A stretch of 64,000 nucleotides of DNA from Spirosoma taeanense (GCF_013127955.1 NZ_CP053435.1:62001-126000); one strand, 5' to 3'. Counted from the stretch's first letter, positions 1 to 9,858 are shown. Translations and numbers: made by a program. Notes: a model not told the origin generated them from the letters alone.

Positions 1-3000
1 TGCAGTTAGACGAGCTTTCTTATCAGCTGCGTCACGCGGCTGCTACCGATACATCGCAGCAGCGGAAAGCTGAAGCCCTCAAGCGGTTGAAAGTCGTCGA
101 AGCGTTCCGGGAAGCGAATGGCCGCATCGAGAACCGGCCTGAGTGGATGGTCATTAAAATGGTACCGGTCATTCCACCCGAACTGCGTCCGCTCGTCCCT
201 CTCGATGGTGGCCGGTTTGCTACCTCCGACCTGAACGATCTGTATCGCCGGGTAATTATTCGGAACAACCGCCTGAAGCGTCTGATTGAGATCAAAGCGC
301 CCGAAGTTATTCTGCGGAATGAAAAGCGGATGCTGCAGGAAGCGGTTGACTCGCTGTTCGACAACTCGCGGAAGGTGAACGCCGTTCGTTCGGAAGGTAA
401 TCGGGCGCTGAAATCACTGTCCGACATGCTGAAAGGCAAGCAGGGCCGTTTCCGGCAAAACCTGCTGGGTAAGCGCGTTGACTACTCGGGTCGTTCGGTA
501 ATTGTCGTAGGACCAGAACTGAAGTTGCACGAATGTGGTCTGCCAAAGGATATGGCGGCTGAATTGTTTAAGCCGTTCGTCATCCGGAAGCTCATCGAGC
601 GGGGTATCGTCAAGACAGTTAAGTCGGCTAAGAAAATCGTTGACCGGAAAGATCCCGTTATCTGGGACATACTGGAGAACGTGCTGAAGGGCCATCCTGT
701 TCTGCTGAACCGGGCTCCAACGCTGCACCGCCTGGGTATTCAGGCATTCCAGCCGAAGCTGATCGAAGGTAAGGCTATTCAGTTGCATCCCCTCGTCTGT
801 ACGGCGTTCAACGCTGACTTTGACGGTGACCAGATGGCCGTTCACGTGCCGCTGGGTCAGGAGGCAATTCTGGAAGCATCGTTATTGATGCTGGCTTCGC
901 ACAACATTCTGAACCCTGCCAACGGGGCGCCGATTACGGTACCGTCGCAGGACATGGTGTTGGGTCTGTATTACGTAACGAAAGGCCGTAAGTCAACACC
1001 TGAGTACCCGATCACGGGTGAAGGAATGACGTTCTACGGTGCCGAAGAAGTCATCATTGGTATTAACGAAGGTAAAATTTCGAAGCATGCCAATATCAAG
1101 TGCCGGGTAAAAGTTCGGGATGAGAATGATCAGCTGGTTGATAAAATCATTGATACCGTAGCGGGTCGGTTATTATTTAACCAGGCGGTACCGGAAGAGG
1201 TTGGCTATATCAATGAACTGCTGACGAAGAAAAAGCTGCAGCAAATCATTGCCCTCATCTTCAAAATCTCGGGTGGTGCACGGACGGCTCAGTTCCTCGA
1301 TGAGATTAAAGAGCTTGGTTTCCAGATGGCGTTCAAAGGCGGTCTATCGATCGGTCTGAGCGATGTCATGATTCCAGAAGCGAAGCAGGGCCTTGTTGAA
1401 GAAGCAAAAGCTGAGGTACAGAGCGTTTGGGACAACTACCTGATGGGTCTGATCACGGAGAACGAACGGTATAACCAGGTTATTGATATCTGGACGCGCG
1501 TTAACTCCCGACTGACCGAGACGCTGATGAAGCAGCTCGAAGCCGATCAGGGTGGTTTCAACTCGATCTATATGATGATGCACTCGGGCGCCCGTGGTTC
1601 CCGTGAGCAGATTCGTCAGCTGGGCGGTATGCGGGGACTGATGGCTAAGCCGCAGAAAAACCTGCAGGGCTCCGTTGGTGAGATTATTGAGAACCCGATT
1701 CTATCGAACTTTAAAGAAGGTCTCGACGTACTGGAGTACTTCATCTCGACGCACGGTGCCCGGAAAGGTTTGGCCGATACGGCTCTCAAAACGGCCGATG
1801 CTGGTTACCTGACCCGGCGTCTGCACGATGTAGCGCAGGATGTTATCATCAGCGAAGATGACTGCGGTACGTTACGTGGTCTTCAGGTCTCGGCCTTGAA
1901 AGACAACGAAGATATCGTAGAGCCGCTGTCGGAGCGGATTCTGGGCCGCACGACAGTGCACGATATTTTCGACCCGCTGAAAAAAGACGCGGATAATCGG
2001 CCATTGAAACTGGTAGGCGCTGGCGAATTGATTACTGAAGAGATTGCCGCGGCCATTGATGAAACGAGCATCGAAACGGTTGAAATCCGTTCAGTGCTTA
2101 CGTGTGAATCCAGGCAGGGCGTTTGCGCTAAGTGCTACGGCCGTAACCTGGCTTCGGGCCGCATGGTCGACATCGGTGAAGCTGTTGGTGTAATTGCATC
2201 GCAGTCTATTGGTGAGCCTGGTACGCAGTTAACGCTCCGTACCTTCCACGTCGGTGGTACTGCTTCCAACATCGCAGTTGACGCTTCGATCAAAGCAAAA
2301 TTCGACGGTCTGATCGAGTTTGAAGAGATGCGAACAGTTGAGTCGGAGGATTCGGAAGGAAACCCGCAAACGGTCGTAATGGGTCGTTCGGGTGAAGTTC
2401 GGATCGTAAACCCGAATGATCGGAACGTTGTTCTGATCAGCAACAACGTACCTTATGGTGCATTCCTGCGGGTGAAGGAAGGTGATATGGTGAAAAAGGG
2501 CGACGATATTTGCGCCTGGGATCCGTATAACGCTGTTATTCTGTCCGAGCTAACGGGTACGCTAAACTTCGACGCTATTGAAGACGGTATTACCTACCGC
2601 GAGGAGTTCGACGAACAGACGGGCTTCCAGGAGATGGTGATCATCGAAAGCCGCGATAAGGCGAAGAACCCGGCGATTATTGTACAGGGAACAACGACCT
2701 TGTCGCTGCACCTGCCGGATGCTGACGCAGGCGGGCAGTTGCAGAAGAGCTACAACTTGCCGGTTGGATCTCGTCTGGTCGTGAAAGAAGGGCAGCAGAT
2801 TAAAGCTGGTCAGCCGCTGGCCAAGATTCCACGTAACGTTGGTAAAACTCGTGATATTACGGGTGGTCTGCCGCGCGTAACGGAATTGTTTGAAGCCCGG
2901 AACCCGTCAAACCCGGCCGTGGTGAGTGAAATTGATGGTGTTGTCACGTATGGCACGATCAAGCGCGGTAACCGTGAGATTTTCATCGAGTCGAAAGACG

Positions 3001-3767
3001 GCACGAAGAAAAAATATCTCGTACCGCTGTCGAAGTTCATCCTTGTACAGGATAACGACTTCGTACGGGCTGGCGCTCCGCTGTCTGACGGTGCTATCAC
3101 ACCAAGCGACATTCTGGCTATCAAAGGTCCGACGGCTGTTCAGGAATACCTGGTGAACGAGATTCAGGAAGTATACCGTCTGCAGGGGGTTAAGATTAAC
3201 GATAAGCACATTGAAGCCATTGTTCGGCAGATGATGCAGAAAGTTGAGATTATCGACTCGGGCGATACCAACTTCCTTGAAGGACAGGTTGTTGATAAGT
3301 GGGCATTCCGCGAAGAAAACGACAAGGTCCTTGACGCCAAGGTTGTTATGGACGCCGGTGACTCGGTTAACTTCAAGCCTGGTATGATTGTGACGAGCCG
3401 CCAGCTACGTGACGAGAACTCCAGCCTGAAACGCCGTGACATGGCTTTAGTGACCGTACGTGACGCAATGGCTGCTGTTTCGCAGCCGACGCTGATGGGT
3501 ATTACGCAGTCATCGCTCGGTACGGATAGCTTTATATCGGCAGCATCTTTCCAGGAAACAACGAAAGTTCTGAGTGAAGCTTCGATTCGCGGTAAGCGTG
3601 ACATGCTTGACGGCTTGAAAGAGAACGTTATTGTAGGCCACCTGATTCCGGCTGGTACAGGCATTCGGCGTTACCAGAACGTGATTGTTGGTTCGAAAGA
3701 AGAACTCGAAACGATCACGGAATCGCGCGAACAATTTGCCCGGAGTAAGAAGCGGGCCGCGGTTTAA
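1..3767 (+). CDS. rpoC: RNA polymerase subunit beta' (5'-truncated by window)
   Basis: Largest catalytic subunit of RNA polymerase. The frame is open from base 3, so the gene starts outside the window. About 1255 residues are present, against roughly 1420-1440 in Bacteroidota. The catalytic NADFDGD loop that binds the active-site Mg is at 810-830, in the usual context TAFN...QMAVH. The bridge-helix/trigger-loop region (for example [19 protein letters not shown], then [15 protein letters not shown]) follows in the expected order. The last visible zinc-binding segment, [14 protein letters not shown], lies around 2104-2145. rpoB should lie immediately upstream. A strong terminator follows the stop codon, so this is the end of the rpoBC operon. 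Confidence 0.98.
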   Translation, partial: QLDELSYQLRHAAATDTSQQRKAEALKRLKVVEAFREANGRIENRPEWMVIKMVPVIPPELRPLVPLDGGRFATSDLNDLYRRVIIRNNRLKRLIEIKAPEVILRNEKRMLQEAVDSLFDNSRKVNAVRSEGNRALKSLSDMLKGKQGRFRQNLLGKRVDYSGRSVIVVGPELKLHECGLPKDMAAELFKPFVIRKLIERGIVKTVKSAKKIVDRKDPVIWDILENVLKGHPVLLNRAPTLHRLGIQAFQPKLIEGKAIQLHPLVCTAFNADFDGDQMAVHVPLGQEAILEASLLMLASHNILNPANGAPITVPSQDMVLGLYYVTKGRKSTPEYPITGEGMTFYGAEEVIIGINEGKISKHANIKCRVKVRDENDQLVDKIIDTVAGRLLFNQAVPEEVGYINELLTKKKLQQIIALIFKISGGARTAQFLDEIKELGFQMAFKGGLSIGLSDVMIPEAKQGLVEEAKAEVQSVWDNYLMGLITENERYNQVIDIWTRVNSRLTETLMKQLEADQGGFNSIYMMMHSGARGSREQIRQLGGMRGLMAKPQKNLQGSVGEIIENPILSNFKEGLDVLEYFISTHGARKGLADTALKTADAGYLTRRLHDVAQDVIISEDDCGTLRGLQVSALKDNEDIVEPLSERILGRTTVHDIFDPLKKDADNRPLKLVGAGELITEEIAAAIDETSIETVEIRSVLTCESRQGVCAKCYGRNLASGRMVDIGEAVGVIASQSIGEPGTQLTLRTFHVGGTASNIAVDASIKAKFDGLIEFEEMRTVESEDSEGNPQTVVMGRSGEVRIVNPNDRNVVLISNNVPYGAFLRVKEGDMVKKGDDICAWDPYNAVILSELTGTLNFDAIEDGITYREEFDEQTGFQEMVIIESRDKAKNPAIIVQGTTTLSLHLPDADAGGQLQKSYNLPVGSRLVVKEGQQIKAGQPLAKIPRNVGKTRDITGGLPRVTELFEARNPSNPAVVSEIDGVVTYGTIKRGNREIFIESKDGTKKKYLVPLSKFILVQDNDFVRAGAPLSDGAITPSDILAIKGPTAVQEYLVNEIQEVYRLQGVKINDKHIEAIVRQMMQKVEIIDSGDTNFLEGQVVDKWAFREENDKVLDAKVVMDAGDSVNFKPGMIVTSRQLRDENSSLKRRDMALVTVRDAMAAVSQPTLMGITQSSLGTDSFISAASFQETTKVLSEASIRGKRDMLDGLKENVIVGHLIPAGTGIRRYQNVIVGSKEELETITESREQFARSKKRAAV

Positions 3768-3785
3768 GGCTTGCTAACTGTTTAT

Positions 3786-3824
3786 AAAAAATGGCCTGGT
3801 CAGAAATGATCAGGCCATTTTTTA
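3786..3824 (+). terminator. Intrinsic terminator of rpoC
   Basis: The stem AATGGCCTG / CAGGCCATT closes a 12-nt loop and runs into a T-tract. It starts about 20 nt after the rpoC stop codon. Confidence 0.9.
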
Positions 3825-3946
3825 TTAAAAGAAGGCTGAGGACCTTTACAGGTTCAGTTACTATAGTTCAGCGAAGTGTTCTAAATCAGAACAAATCTGT
3901 GAGGTTATAGCTTATAAAAACTGAAATCAATCGCTCTTCAAAAAAT

Positions 3947-4801
3947 ATGCAACTTAACGCTGGCTGTGAGCTTTCGTTTGAAGCCCAGGGGCCAACACCT
4001 TTAATCCTGATGTTACGGCCGCGCTCGGGAGCCGGACAATGGATAATCCGCGAGGAATACCAGATCATTCCAGCGGTCAACGTAACCGAATTTACGGACA
4101 TGTATGGCAATCTCTGTCAACGCGTTGTAGCCCCCGAAGGCCCTTTTTCTATTCACTTTTCGGCGACTGTACAAACGTCCGACCTCATTGATGTGTCGCC
4201 GGGGGCTCCCTATACGCCGGTAGAAGATCTGCCAGATGATGTATTGCACTATACGCTTCCCAGCCGTTACTGCCAGTCTGACCAGTTAGGCGATCTGGCG
4301 GCCGAGGTGACTAAGGACATGGAACCTGGATATGATCAGGTAGAAGCGATACGACGCTGGATTCATGAAAACGTAACCTACCAGTACGGCACCAGCGACG
4401 CCAGCACATCGGCGGTTGACACAGCCGACAAAAAGGTCGGCGTTTGCCGTGATTTTACCCATCTGGGTATTTCTCTCTGCCGTGCGCTGAATATCCCTGC
4501 CCGAATGGTGGTCGGGTATTTACACCAGCTCGACCCAATGGATCTGCATGCCTGGTTTGAGGCTTACGTAGATGGCCGCTGGTTTACGTTCGATGCAACG
4601 CAGGAGCAACCCCGCGGGAATCGAATCACAGTGGCTTACGGACGTGATGCTGCCGATGTGGCTTTCACAACACAGTTCGGTCCAATGTCTCTGAATGATA
4701 TGAAAGTCTGGGTTGAAGCTGCGGAAGAACCAGCACCCGAAAAAAAGGAAACGGATGTTCCAACCCTTTCGTCAACGGTCGGGTCTAATGATCAGGTTTA
4801 A
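3947..4801 (+). CDS. Transglutaminase-like cysteine protease-fold protein
   Basis: 284 residues. The C-terminal half is a transglutaminase-like domain with the Cys-His-Asp triad in order: Cys in GVCRDFTHLGISLCRALNIPA, His in DLHAWFEAY and Asp in FTFDATQ. A beta-rich N-terminal domain precedes it (residues 1-100), as in many bacterial transglutaminase-family proteins. No signal peptide is evident, so it is probably cytoplasmic. The start is the first ATG in frame, with no clear Shine-Dalgarno, as usual in this phylum. The substrate cannot be predicted; related proteins are annotated as peptidases or amidases. It stands alone between rpoC and a small lipoprotein gene 15 bp downstream. Confidence 0.85.
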   Translation: MQLNAGCELSFEAQGPTPLILMLRPRSGAGQWIIREEYQIIPAVNVTEFTDMYGNLCQRVVAPEGPFSIHFSATVQTSDLIDVSPGAPYTPVEDLPDDVLHYTLPSRYCQSDQLGDLAAEVTKDMEPGYDQVEAIRRWIHENVTYQYGTSDASTSAVDTADKKVGVCRDFTHLGISLCRALNIPARMVVGYLHQLDPMDLHAWFEAYVDGRWFTFDATQEQPRGNRITVAYGRDAADVAFTTQFGPMSLNDMKVWVEAAEEPAPEKKETDVPTLSSTVGSNDQV

Positions 4802-4816
4802 TCAGAACATTGGCTA

Positions 4817-5263
4817 ATGACCTTACGACTCCTGCTCTGTGCTATGTTAGCTACTACCGCAGCCTGCCATCGGTATAGTGATGTCCGACCCAGCCCGCTG
4901 ACGTTAGCTGACGAAGCTGCAGGAGTGTACCAGACAAATGTTTACCTGGATCCGGCTTATATAGCAATGCCGGCCAACAAACTTCCTGCCGTTGAGCTAA
5001 AAGCAGAGTCTGACAGTACAGTAACTTTGATGTATACAAAGCAGTATCCGAACAAAGTTGTGCAGCGTATTGCTCATATTGGCTTAAATAGCCAAATGGA
5101 AGTTATTCAGCTTACAGTTGCCGGTTTAAACATTGGTTCGCTGCAGAAAGACAGAGTTTTCACAAACTATGGAATGGAAAAAACAGGAAAGGTTTTGCGG
5201 CTTTCTGTTGCCAGTCCTCTGCAAGAAAATCTTGGTTTTACTGGATATAGAACCACCAATTGA
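4817..5263 (+). CDS. Small predicted lipoprotein, unknown function
   Basis: 148 residues. The N-terminus is a short hydrophobic signal ending in TTAAC, which fits a lipobox with the lipidated Cys at residue 17. The mature part is short and beta-rich, with no motif I recognise. The gene begins 15 bp after the transglutaminase-like gene and shares its downstream terminator, so the two are probably co-transcribed. The function is unknown. Confidence 0.65.
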   Translation: MTLRLLLCAMLATTAACHRYSDVRPSPLTLADEAAGVYQTNVYLDPAYIAMPANKLPAVELKAESDSTVTLMYTKQYPNKVVQRIAHIGLNSQMEVIQLTVAGLNIGSLQKDRVFTNYGMEKTGKVLRLSVASPLQENLGFTGYRTTN

Positions 5264-5272
5264 GTAGAGCAA

Positions 5273-5308
5273 GAAAAGCGCGGCACCGTTGGGTGTCGCG
5301 CTTTTTTT
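5273..5308 (+). terminator. Intrinsic terminator after lipoprotein gene
   Basis: AAAGCGCGGCACC pairs with GGGTGTCGCGCTTT (one G-T pair, 3-4 nt loop) and is followed by T7. It also lies downstream of the convergent gene at 5325. Confidence 0.88.
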
Positions 5309-5324
5309 ATGTGGTTAAACCAGT

Positions 5325-6260
5325 TTACCGAACTGCAAATTCGCCAGTACCGATCTTAAAGCCTTCCGAATACAGTTCAACTGTATACTTTCCGGGCTTA
5401 TAAGGAATACCACGAGTATACAGCAGTTCAACATTCTGGCCATTGCTCGTATAATTGACCGTTTGCTTGGTCGTGTAAATGGTCTCATTACCATCGACCG
5501 TAAAGGTTCCCGAACCATTAGCCATATCAGAAACTACCGCGCCCTGAGGGTCCAGTACCCGTACATATACGTCCTTGGGCTCCTCTTTGGTTAATGGGTT
5601 ATCCAGCAGCGTATAGACCAGTTTGATTTTGTCCAGTCGGCGAGCTTTATAAGCGTCATCTTCTTTTACCTTGCCTTTCGAGTTTACAGCCAGGACCTTA
5701 ATATTCTGAGCTTTTAAAGCAGCTGCGCGGGTTACCTTAGTAGAAAGATCCTGATTTTGAGAAACCACGGTCGACACGGAATCGGCCAGACGCTGCCGCT
5801 CAGTTTTTAAGCCTGTGTTCTCTTCATCGAGAACTTTGACATTTGTCGCCAGTGTTACGTTCTCACGCTGCAGGTTGGCAATCAACGTATCTTTTTCAAT
5901 AAGGAAAGCTTCATACTGCTTAATCTTGGCTTCGTATTTAGCCAGCGATACCCGGTTGCCGCGACGCAGCGATGCTTTATCCTGTTCTAACTGTGCCTTT
6001 ACTTTTTCCAGCTCCGTAATATCGCCACCTAGCTTCTGTACTTCAGCAATTTTAGCATCAAGCGCCGTTGAAATTGAATCAAGTTTTACACGTGTGGTTG
6101 AAAGTTCTTCCACCCGCTCAGAAATGGTCACTTCCTGGTTCTCGGATACCTTTTTCTGGTCAAAATACAGATAACTCGACACCCCGGCCAGACCTGTCAT
6201 AATGATTAGGGCCGCCAACAGAGCACCGTTTGTTTTTGACTTTTGCGGACTGTTCTCCAT
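5325..6260 (-). CDS. Membrane-anchored coiled-coil protein, unknown function
   Basis: 311 residues. A short cytoplasmic N-terminus (residues 1-13) is followed by one transmembrane helix (about 14-34). A long heptad-rich coiled coil runs from about 40 to 190 and is dense in Glu, Lys, Leu and Gln. The C-terminal domain (about 200-311) is compact and beta-rich and ends in FKIGTGEFAVR. This architecture recurs as a conserved hypothetical protein in Cytophagales. A structural or scaffolding role in the envelope is plausible but unproven. A terminator-like hairpin lies in its own leader (see 6299-6322). Confidence 0.75.
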   Translation of the reverse strand: MENSPQKSKTNGALLAALIIMTGLAGVSSYLYFDQKKVSENQEVTISERVEELSTTRVKLDSISTALDAKIAEVQKLGGDITELEKVKAQLEQDKASLRRGNRVSLAKYEAKIKQYEAFLIEKDTLIANLQRENVTLATNVKVLDEENTGLKTERQRLADSVSTVVSQNQDLSTKVTRAAALKAQNIKVLAVNSKGKVKEDDAYKARRLDKIKLVYTLLDNPLTKEEPKDVYVRVLDPQGAVVSDMANGSGTFTVDGNETIYTTKQTVNYTSNGQNVELLYTRGIPYKPGKYTVELYSEGFKIGTGEFAVR

Positions 6261-6638
6261 AGTAATTTTCAGTTTAACGATTGAACATGCACAAACTTTA
6301 AAAAAGCCGCTTTCGCGGTTGTGTAGAGGTTGTTACATCTGATAAAATTAAGTTGGTTAAGAATGTTCAGGACCAGTGAACAAGCCCGTTTTTAGACCGG
6401 GCATAATTCCGAAACGAATCAGCCTGGCTATGTATTGCCCTGAACAACCGCCTACCGTTTAAAAAAGTTTCCCGCCAATTGGCTGATATATAATAGTATA
6501 GACTATTGGGTGTGGCTCAATAGGGTAAAGATATGTTTATACTTTACGTGAAAACCATTGCTTCTGGTCTACAAAATAGACCGAACAGGCGCGTAACATC
6601 TGAGCGTACGAAGCGTTTCTCAAAGAAAATAAAAACGG
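6261..6638. other. Intergenic region between divergent genes
   Basis: 378 bp without a gene, between the coiled-coil gene (minus) and fpg (plus). It holds the minus-strand hairpin at 6299-6322, a palindrome AATAGT-atag-ACTATT at 6492-6507, and an inverted repeat GTAAAG N11 CTTTAC just beyond it. The 6440-6560 part is AT-rich and probably carries the promoters of both genes. I see no conserved RNA or ORF. Confidence 0.5.
6299..6322 (-). terminator. Terminator-like hairpin in the leader of the coiled-coil gene
   Basis: On the minus strand, AACCGC-GAAA-GCGGCT (GNRA-type tetraloop) is followed by T6. It lies about 40 nt upstream of the ATG at 6260. No minus-strand gene lies between it and fpg, so it would interrupt the gene's own leader or end a short RNA. 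Confidence 0.6.
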
Positions 6639-7457
6639 ATGCCAGAACTTCCTGAGGTCGAAATCCGACGTCAATACCTCGAAACATCTTCGCTCTATCA
6701 AGCTATTGAGCATATTAAAGTTGAGGATAAAAAATTATTAACAACTGATTATGCTACGCTGAGCAGTACACTTATTGGCCGTTCGTTTACCGGAACACGA
6801 CGAATCGGTAAAAATCTGTTTGTTTTCACCGACCAGCCGGACGTAATTGTGCATATGCACTTTGGAATGACGGGCGATCTGGAGTATTATCATTCCTCCG
6901 TCGATCGACCGCGTTTTGCCCGAATTGTATTTGAGTTCAGTAATGGCTTTAACCTGGGGTTTCTGTGCCCGCGTAAATTCGAGCGGGTTGGTTTAGTAGA
7001 TAATGTCGAAGCGTTTCTCCAGCGAAAGAAAATTGGAAAAGATGGGCTGGACATTTCACTCGATCAACTAACGGAGCGTGTCCGAAGTAAAAAGTCGCAG
7101 ATCAAACCTGTTCTTCTCGATCAGAGCGTAGTTGCCGGTTTGGGCAACTGGATCGTTGATGAGGTGTTGTTTCAGGCCTACGTTCATCCTGAGCAACGCG
7201 CCAACACGCTCAATAATGAACAGATGCTGCGGCTTCACGAAGCAATTCGGCTTGTGCTCGAAACTGCCATCCGCTACGAAGCCACCTATCGCGACTTTCC
7301 GAATAGTTTTCTCATCCATGTGCGCGAATGGGACGATTCGCCCTACGACGATGTGGAAGCGCACAAGTACTGTCCCCGTTGCCAGACCCGAATTGAGCGC
7401 TCGGTAGTGGGTGGACGCACCACCTTTTTTTGCCCTAACGAGCAGGTTATAGTCTAA
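6639..7457 (+). CDS. mutM: Formamidopyrimidine-DNA glycosylase (Fpg/MutM)
   Basis: 272 residues, the normal length for the family. This base-excision repair enzyme removes 8-oxoguanine and formamidopyrimidines and nicks the strand. The N-terminus is MPELPEVE; after Met removal, Pro2 is the catalytic nucleophile and Glu3 the general acid. Lys58 sits in the conserved beta-turn. The helix-two-turn-helix motif GLGNWIVDEVLFQA spans residues 167-180. The C-terminal zinc finger starts at Cys245, Cys248 and, after exactly 16 residues, Cys265, with Arg260 in the finger loop. The fourth ligand, normally Cys in CPxCQ, is Glu268 (CPNEQ). The gene lies tail to tail with a Y-family polymerase, 7 bp apart. 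Confidence 0.93.
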   Translation: MPELPEVEIRRQYLETSSLYQAIEHIKVEDKKLLTTDYATLSSTLIGRSFTGTRRIGKNLFVFTDQPDVIVHMHFGMTGDLEYYHSSVDRPRFARIVFEFSNGFNLGFLCPRKFERVGLVDNVEAFLQRKKIGKDGLDISLDQLTERVRSKKSQIKPVLLDQSVVAGLGNWIVDEVLFQAYVHPEQRANTLNNEQMLRLHEAIRLVLETAIRYEATYRDFPNSFLIHVREWDDSPYDDVEAHKYCPRCQTRIERSVVGGRTTFFCPNEQVIV

Positions 7458-7464
7458 TTCCGGT

Positions 7465-8730
7465 CTATAGATCCTTTATATTACCAAAACCAATTACGTC
7501 CCGGTACACAGGATTATCGCGCAACTCGGTAGCACGCATCAATTTGTCCATACCGAATTTCGTTTTTACGTCGTATAGCGTTTGCCGGAGCTTATCCTTA
7601 CGCCGGTCGTTGCCGAATAGGCTCAGTGGAACCAGTTCAGCCAGAATAAACCGGAAAACCACCACCGACATAGAGCGTAGATGTTGGTTCAGCACAGGCT
7701 CACAGTGATGAGTTTCCTGAAACTTATCCAGGCGCTGGCGGATAATCTGGTAGAGTTCCGGTCCGTCCTGTTTGGGCTCTGGCAGCCGGACCTCGTAGTT
7801 ATACGTCTTGCCGGAATTATAACGGCACGAAAACGACATTTCCTGACAAAAAACACCCTGGCGCACCATCCGCCGTTCGAGCGTTAAACATAGTGATTGC
7901 AAAAGTTCATCCAGACGCTCAGCGGAGTGCCGCTGCTCGGAAGAAATAGTGCGCATAGCCGACATGCTTTTATAAGTATCCTTTGAATCTAAGTCGACCT
8001 CGCCACCAAAGTTTAACCGAAGATGCCAGTGCCAGCCAATGATGCTTTTACAGACCGCCCGTAAGTGCTCAGGAGAAGCGTAACGAAGTTCGAGCGGAGT
8101 ATGAATACCGCCGGCTTCAAGCCTGACGGCCATACGCTGGCCAATGCCGGGCAAGTCGGTCAGACAAAGTGAACCCAGAACCTCATCAATCGTTTCAGGG
8201 GTAATTATTGTCAGACCGTCGGGTTTTCGGATGTCCGATGCCAGCTTCGCCAGAAACGCATTGGGGGCTATGCCAATTGAACAGCGCATGTAATCACCGA
8301 CGTCGTTTCGAATAGCGGCTTTAATGTCCAGGGCCACCTGCTGCATATCCTTATAGACATACTGGTAGTTAGTCAGGTTAACAACGGCCTCATCAATACT
8401 CTTTGGCACGACCTCATCCGAAAATTTCCGGAGCACCTTAATGACTTTGACATGGAACTCCCGGTAGCGGCCCGGATGAGTTTCAATAGGCACTAAGTCC
8501 GGACAAATTACGATGGCTTCATCCAATCGCATACCGGTTTTCACCCCCCGAACTTTCGCTTCAATGGATGGTGCAATCACGCAGCCTTGTCGACCTGTAT
8601 AGACACACACACCTACTGGGCGGCCCCGCAGCCAGTAATTAACCTGCTGTTCGCAGGAAGCAAAGAAGCTGTTCATATCGACAAACAGTACCGTTGGAAG
8701 AGTATGAGTAGAAAGTCGATTACGATTCAT
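7465..8730 (-). CDS. umuC: Y-family DNA polymerase, UmuC-like
   Basis: 421 residues. An error-prone translesion polymerase. The palm carries the metal-binding motif VDMNSFFASCEQ (Asp18) and the catalytic SIDEA motif (Asp113, Glu114). A helix-hairpin-helix segment around LPGIGQRMAVRLEAGGI follows. The little-finger domain and a UmuC-type tail fill the C-terminal third. Length and the N-terminal motif fit UmuC better than DinB. The gene is divergent from an HTH-S24 regulator 124 bp away, which resembles a split UmuD/UmuC-type module. Confidence 0.9.
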   Translation of the reverse strand: MNRNRLSTHTLPTVLFVDMNSFFASCEQQVNYWLRGRPVGVCVYTGRQGCVIAPSIEAKVRGVKTGMRLDEAIVICPDLVPIETHPGRYREFHVKVIKVLRKFSDEVVPKSIDEAVVNLTNYQYVYKDMQQVALDIKAAIRNDVGDYMRCSIGIAPNAFLAKLASDIRKPDGLTIITPETIDEVLGSLCLTDLPGIGQRMAVRLEAGGIHTPLELRYASPEHLRAVCKSIIGWHWHLRLNFGGEVDLDSKDTYKSMSAMRTISSEQRHSAERLDELLQSLCLTLERRMVRQGVFCQEMSFSCRYNSGKTYNYEVRLPEPKQDGPELYQIIRQRLDKFQETHHCEPVLNQHLRSMSVVVFRFILAELVPLSLFGNDRRKDKLRQTLYDVKTKFGMDKLMRATELRDNPVYRDVIGFGNIKDL

Positions 8731-8788
8731 TACACTATTGAATAAAAAGCCGTTGGTATACGCATGTTCAATGAGTATTTATTGTAGT

Positions 8789-8828
8789 TTTGACCTAATA
8801 CAAATGCAATATATTTTAGTTGTATTAT
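8789..8828 (+). promoter_or_regulatory. Candidate operator-promoter of the S24 regulator
   Basis: A perfect inverted repeat TAATACAA (8796-8803) N16 TTGTATTA (8820-8827) flanks a promoter-like arrangement: TTTTG at 8788-8792, 19 nt, then TATTTTAG (8812-8819), one mismatch from TAnnTTTG. It lies 28 nt before the ATG at 8855, in the gap shared with the divergent polymerase. A second, weaker repeat, ATTGAA (8737-8742) N24 TTCAAT (8767-8772), is nearer the polymerase start. Confidence 0.55.
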
Positions 8829-8854
8829 AATTGCTAACTATCCATACTACAAGA

Positions 8855-9565
8855 ATGGAAAAATGTTCGGAAAAAATTAACGACACCATGAGCATACAGG
8901 ATCGTCTGAAGCAGGTTTTTGATGCGTTAGGCATTACGATCTATCAGATCGCCAAAGAGTTAGGGGAGAACCCGTCGAAGTTTTACAATATTCTCAACGG
9001 TCGTGCAAAACCATCGTACGACACGATTATGAGTTTGCTGGCGTGTTACCCACAAATCAGTGCCGATTACCTGATTCGGGGAACGCTACCGGTGCTGAAC
9101 TCGCCCGAAGCCAACGCTATAATAACAAGCACCGAAGATGACACGTTGGAAATACCATTTGTGCCGGTACGTTTCTACGCGACGTTTGTAGAAAGTTATG
9201 CTGATGGTAATGGCATGCGGGATGCGGAGCCATTCCGGGTACGTAAGTCGATAGTAAAGGGCCACAAACAGGCGGTTGTGCTGGAAATTTCGGGGAATAG
9301 CATGAGCCCGCAATTGGCACATGGGGCCAAAGTTCTGGCCGTACCGGTTAATGAGAGTGACTGGGAATACCAGTCGGGGGGAGTTTATGCGGTCATGTAT
9401 CGCGATTATTTTGTAGTTAAACGCATTCGTGACAACGAATTGCTTACCCGTAAGTACCTAACGCTCCATTCGGATAACCCTAACGGCGGAAACGTAACAG
9501 TTCCTCTACAAGACATTCGGGGCCTCTGGAAAATTGTTATGATTGTAGAGGCTCCAGTCGAATAG
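8855..9565 (+). CDS. HTH-S24 family regulator (LexA/UmuD-like peptidase fold)
   Basis: 236 residues from the ATG at 8855; the frame also allows TTG at 8831 and ATG at 8888. Residues 13-75 form an XRE-like helix-turn-helix (GITIYQIAKELGENPSKFYN). Residues 100-236 form an S24 peptidase domain with the Ser/Lys dyad in place: Ser149 in SGNSMSPQL and Lys189 in YFVVKRI. No Ala-Gly or Cys-Gly scissile bond is obvious in the linker, so self-cleavage is uncertain. Because it is divergent from the UmuC-like gene with a palindrome between, I infer that it represses itself and probably the polymerase in response to DNA damage. Alternatively it is a prophage-type repressor. Confidence 0.82.
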   Translation: MEKCSEKINDTMSIQDRLKQVFDALGITIYQIAKELGENPSKFYNILNGRAKPSYDTIMSLLACYPQISADYLIRGTLPVLNSPEANAIITSTEDDTLEIPFVPVRFYATFVESYADGNGMRDAEPFRVRKSIVKGHKQAVVLEISGNSMSPQLAHGAKVLAVPVNESDWEYQSGGVYAVMYRDYFVVKRIRDNELLTRKYLTLHSDNPNGGNVTVPLQDIRGLWKIVMIVEAPVE

Positions 9566-9570
9566 AGACA

Positions 9571-9626
9571 GTTTACTCCTAAAAAGACGGCTTATGATTC
9601 TACAAGCCGTCTTTTTAGGAGTAAAC
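9571..9626. terminator. Long perfect inverted repeat (23 bp), bidirectional terminator
   Basis: The arms at 9571-9593 and 9604-9626 are perfectly complementary over 23 bp, with a 10-nt loop. Inside each arm an A5/T5 block separates a GC-rich core (GACGGCTT) from an outer GTTTACTCCT arm. It starts 6 nt after the S24 regulator stop codon. Confidence 0.85.
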
Positions 9627-9738
9627 CTCATTATATGGCTACGAGCTTGTTGGTATGCGTTACTTCTTACTATTACGTCCACCGCTCCTGAAAGACAACC
9701 CTACGTTGCCGATGAATCGACTATTTATAGGGTACGAG

Positions 9739-9769
9739 TTTGTTTTCTAACTGGGTTTCAGTAATTTTG
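9739..9769 (+). promoter_or_regulatory. Bacteroidota-type promoter of fusA
   Basis: TTTG (9739-9742), exactly 19 nt, then TAATTTTG (9762-9769), a full match to the sigma-ABfr pattern TTTG N19-21 TAnnTTTG. It lies about 90 nt before the fusA ATG. Confidence 0.8.
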
Positions 9770-9858
9770 CGTCCTGATTTATAAAGGTGCCGTTTTGGCG
9801 AACTCATCGGCCCCTTCCCGCTGTTTTAGAATTACATAACTTTCCGTATAACAAGCTA

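Noticed and set aside
9787-9858. Extended fusA start
   Set aside because: The 24 extra residues do not resemble EF-G, and the promoter and [10 protein letters not shown] start fit ATG 9859.
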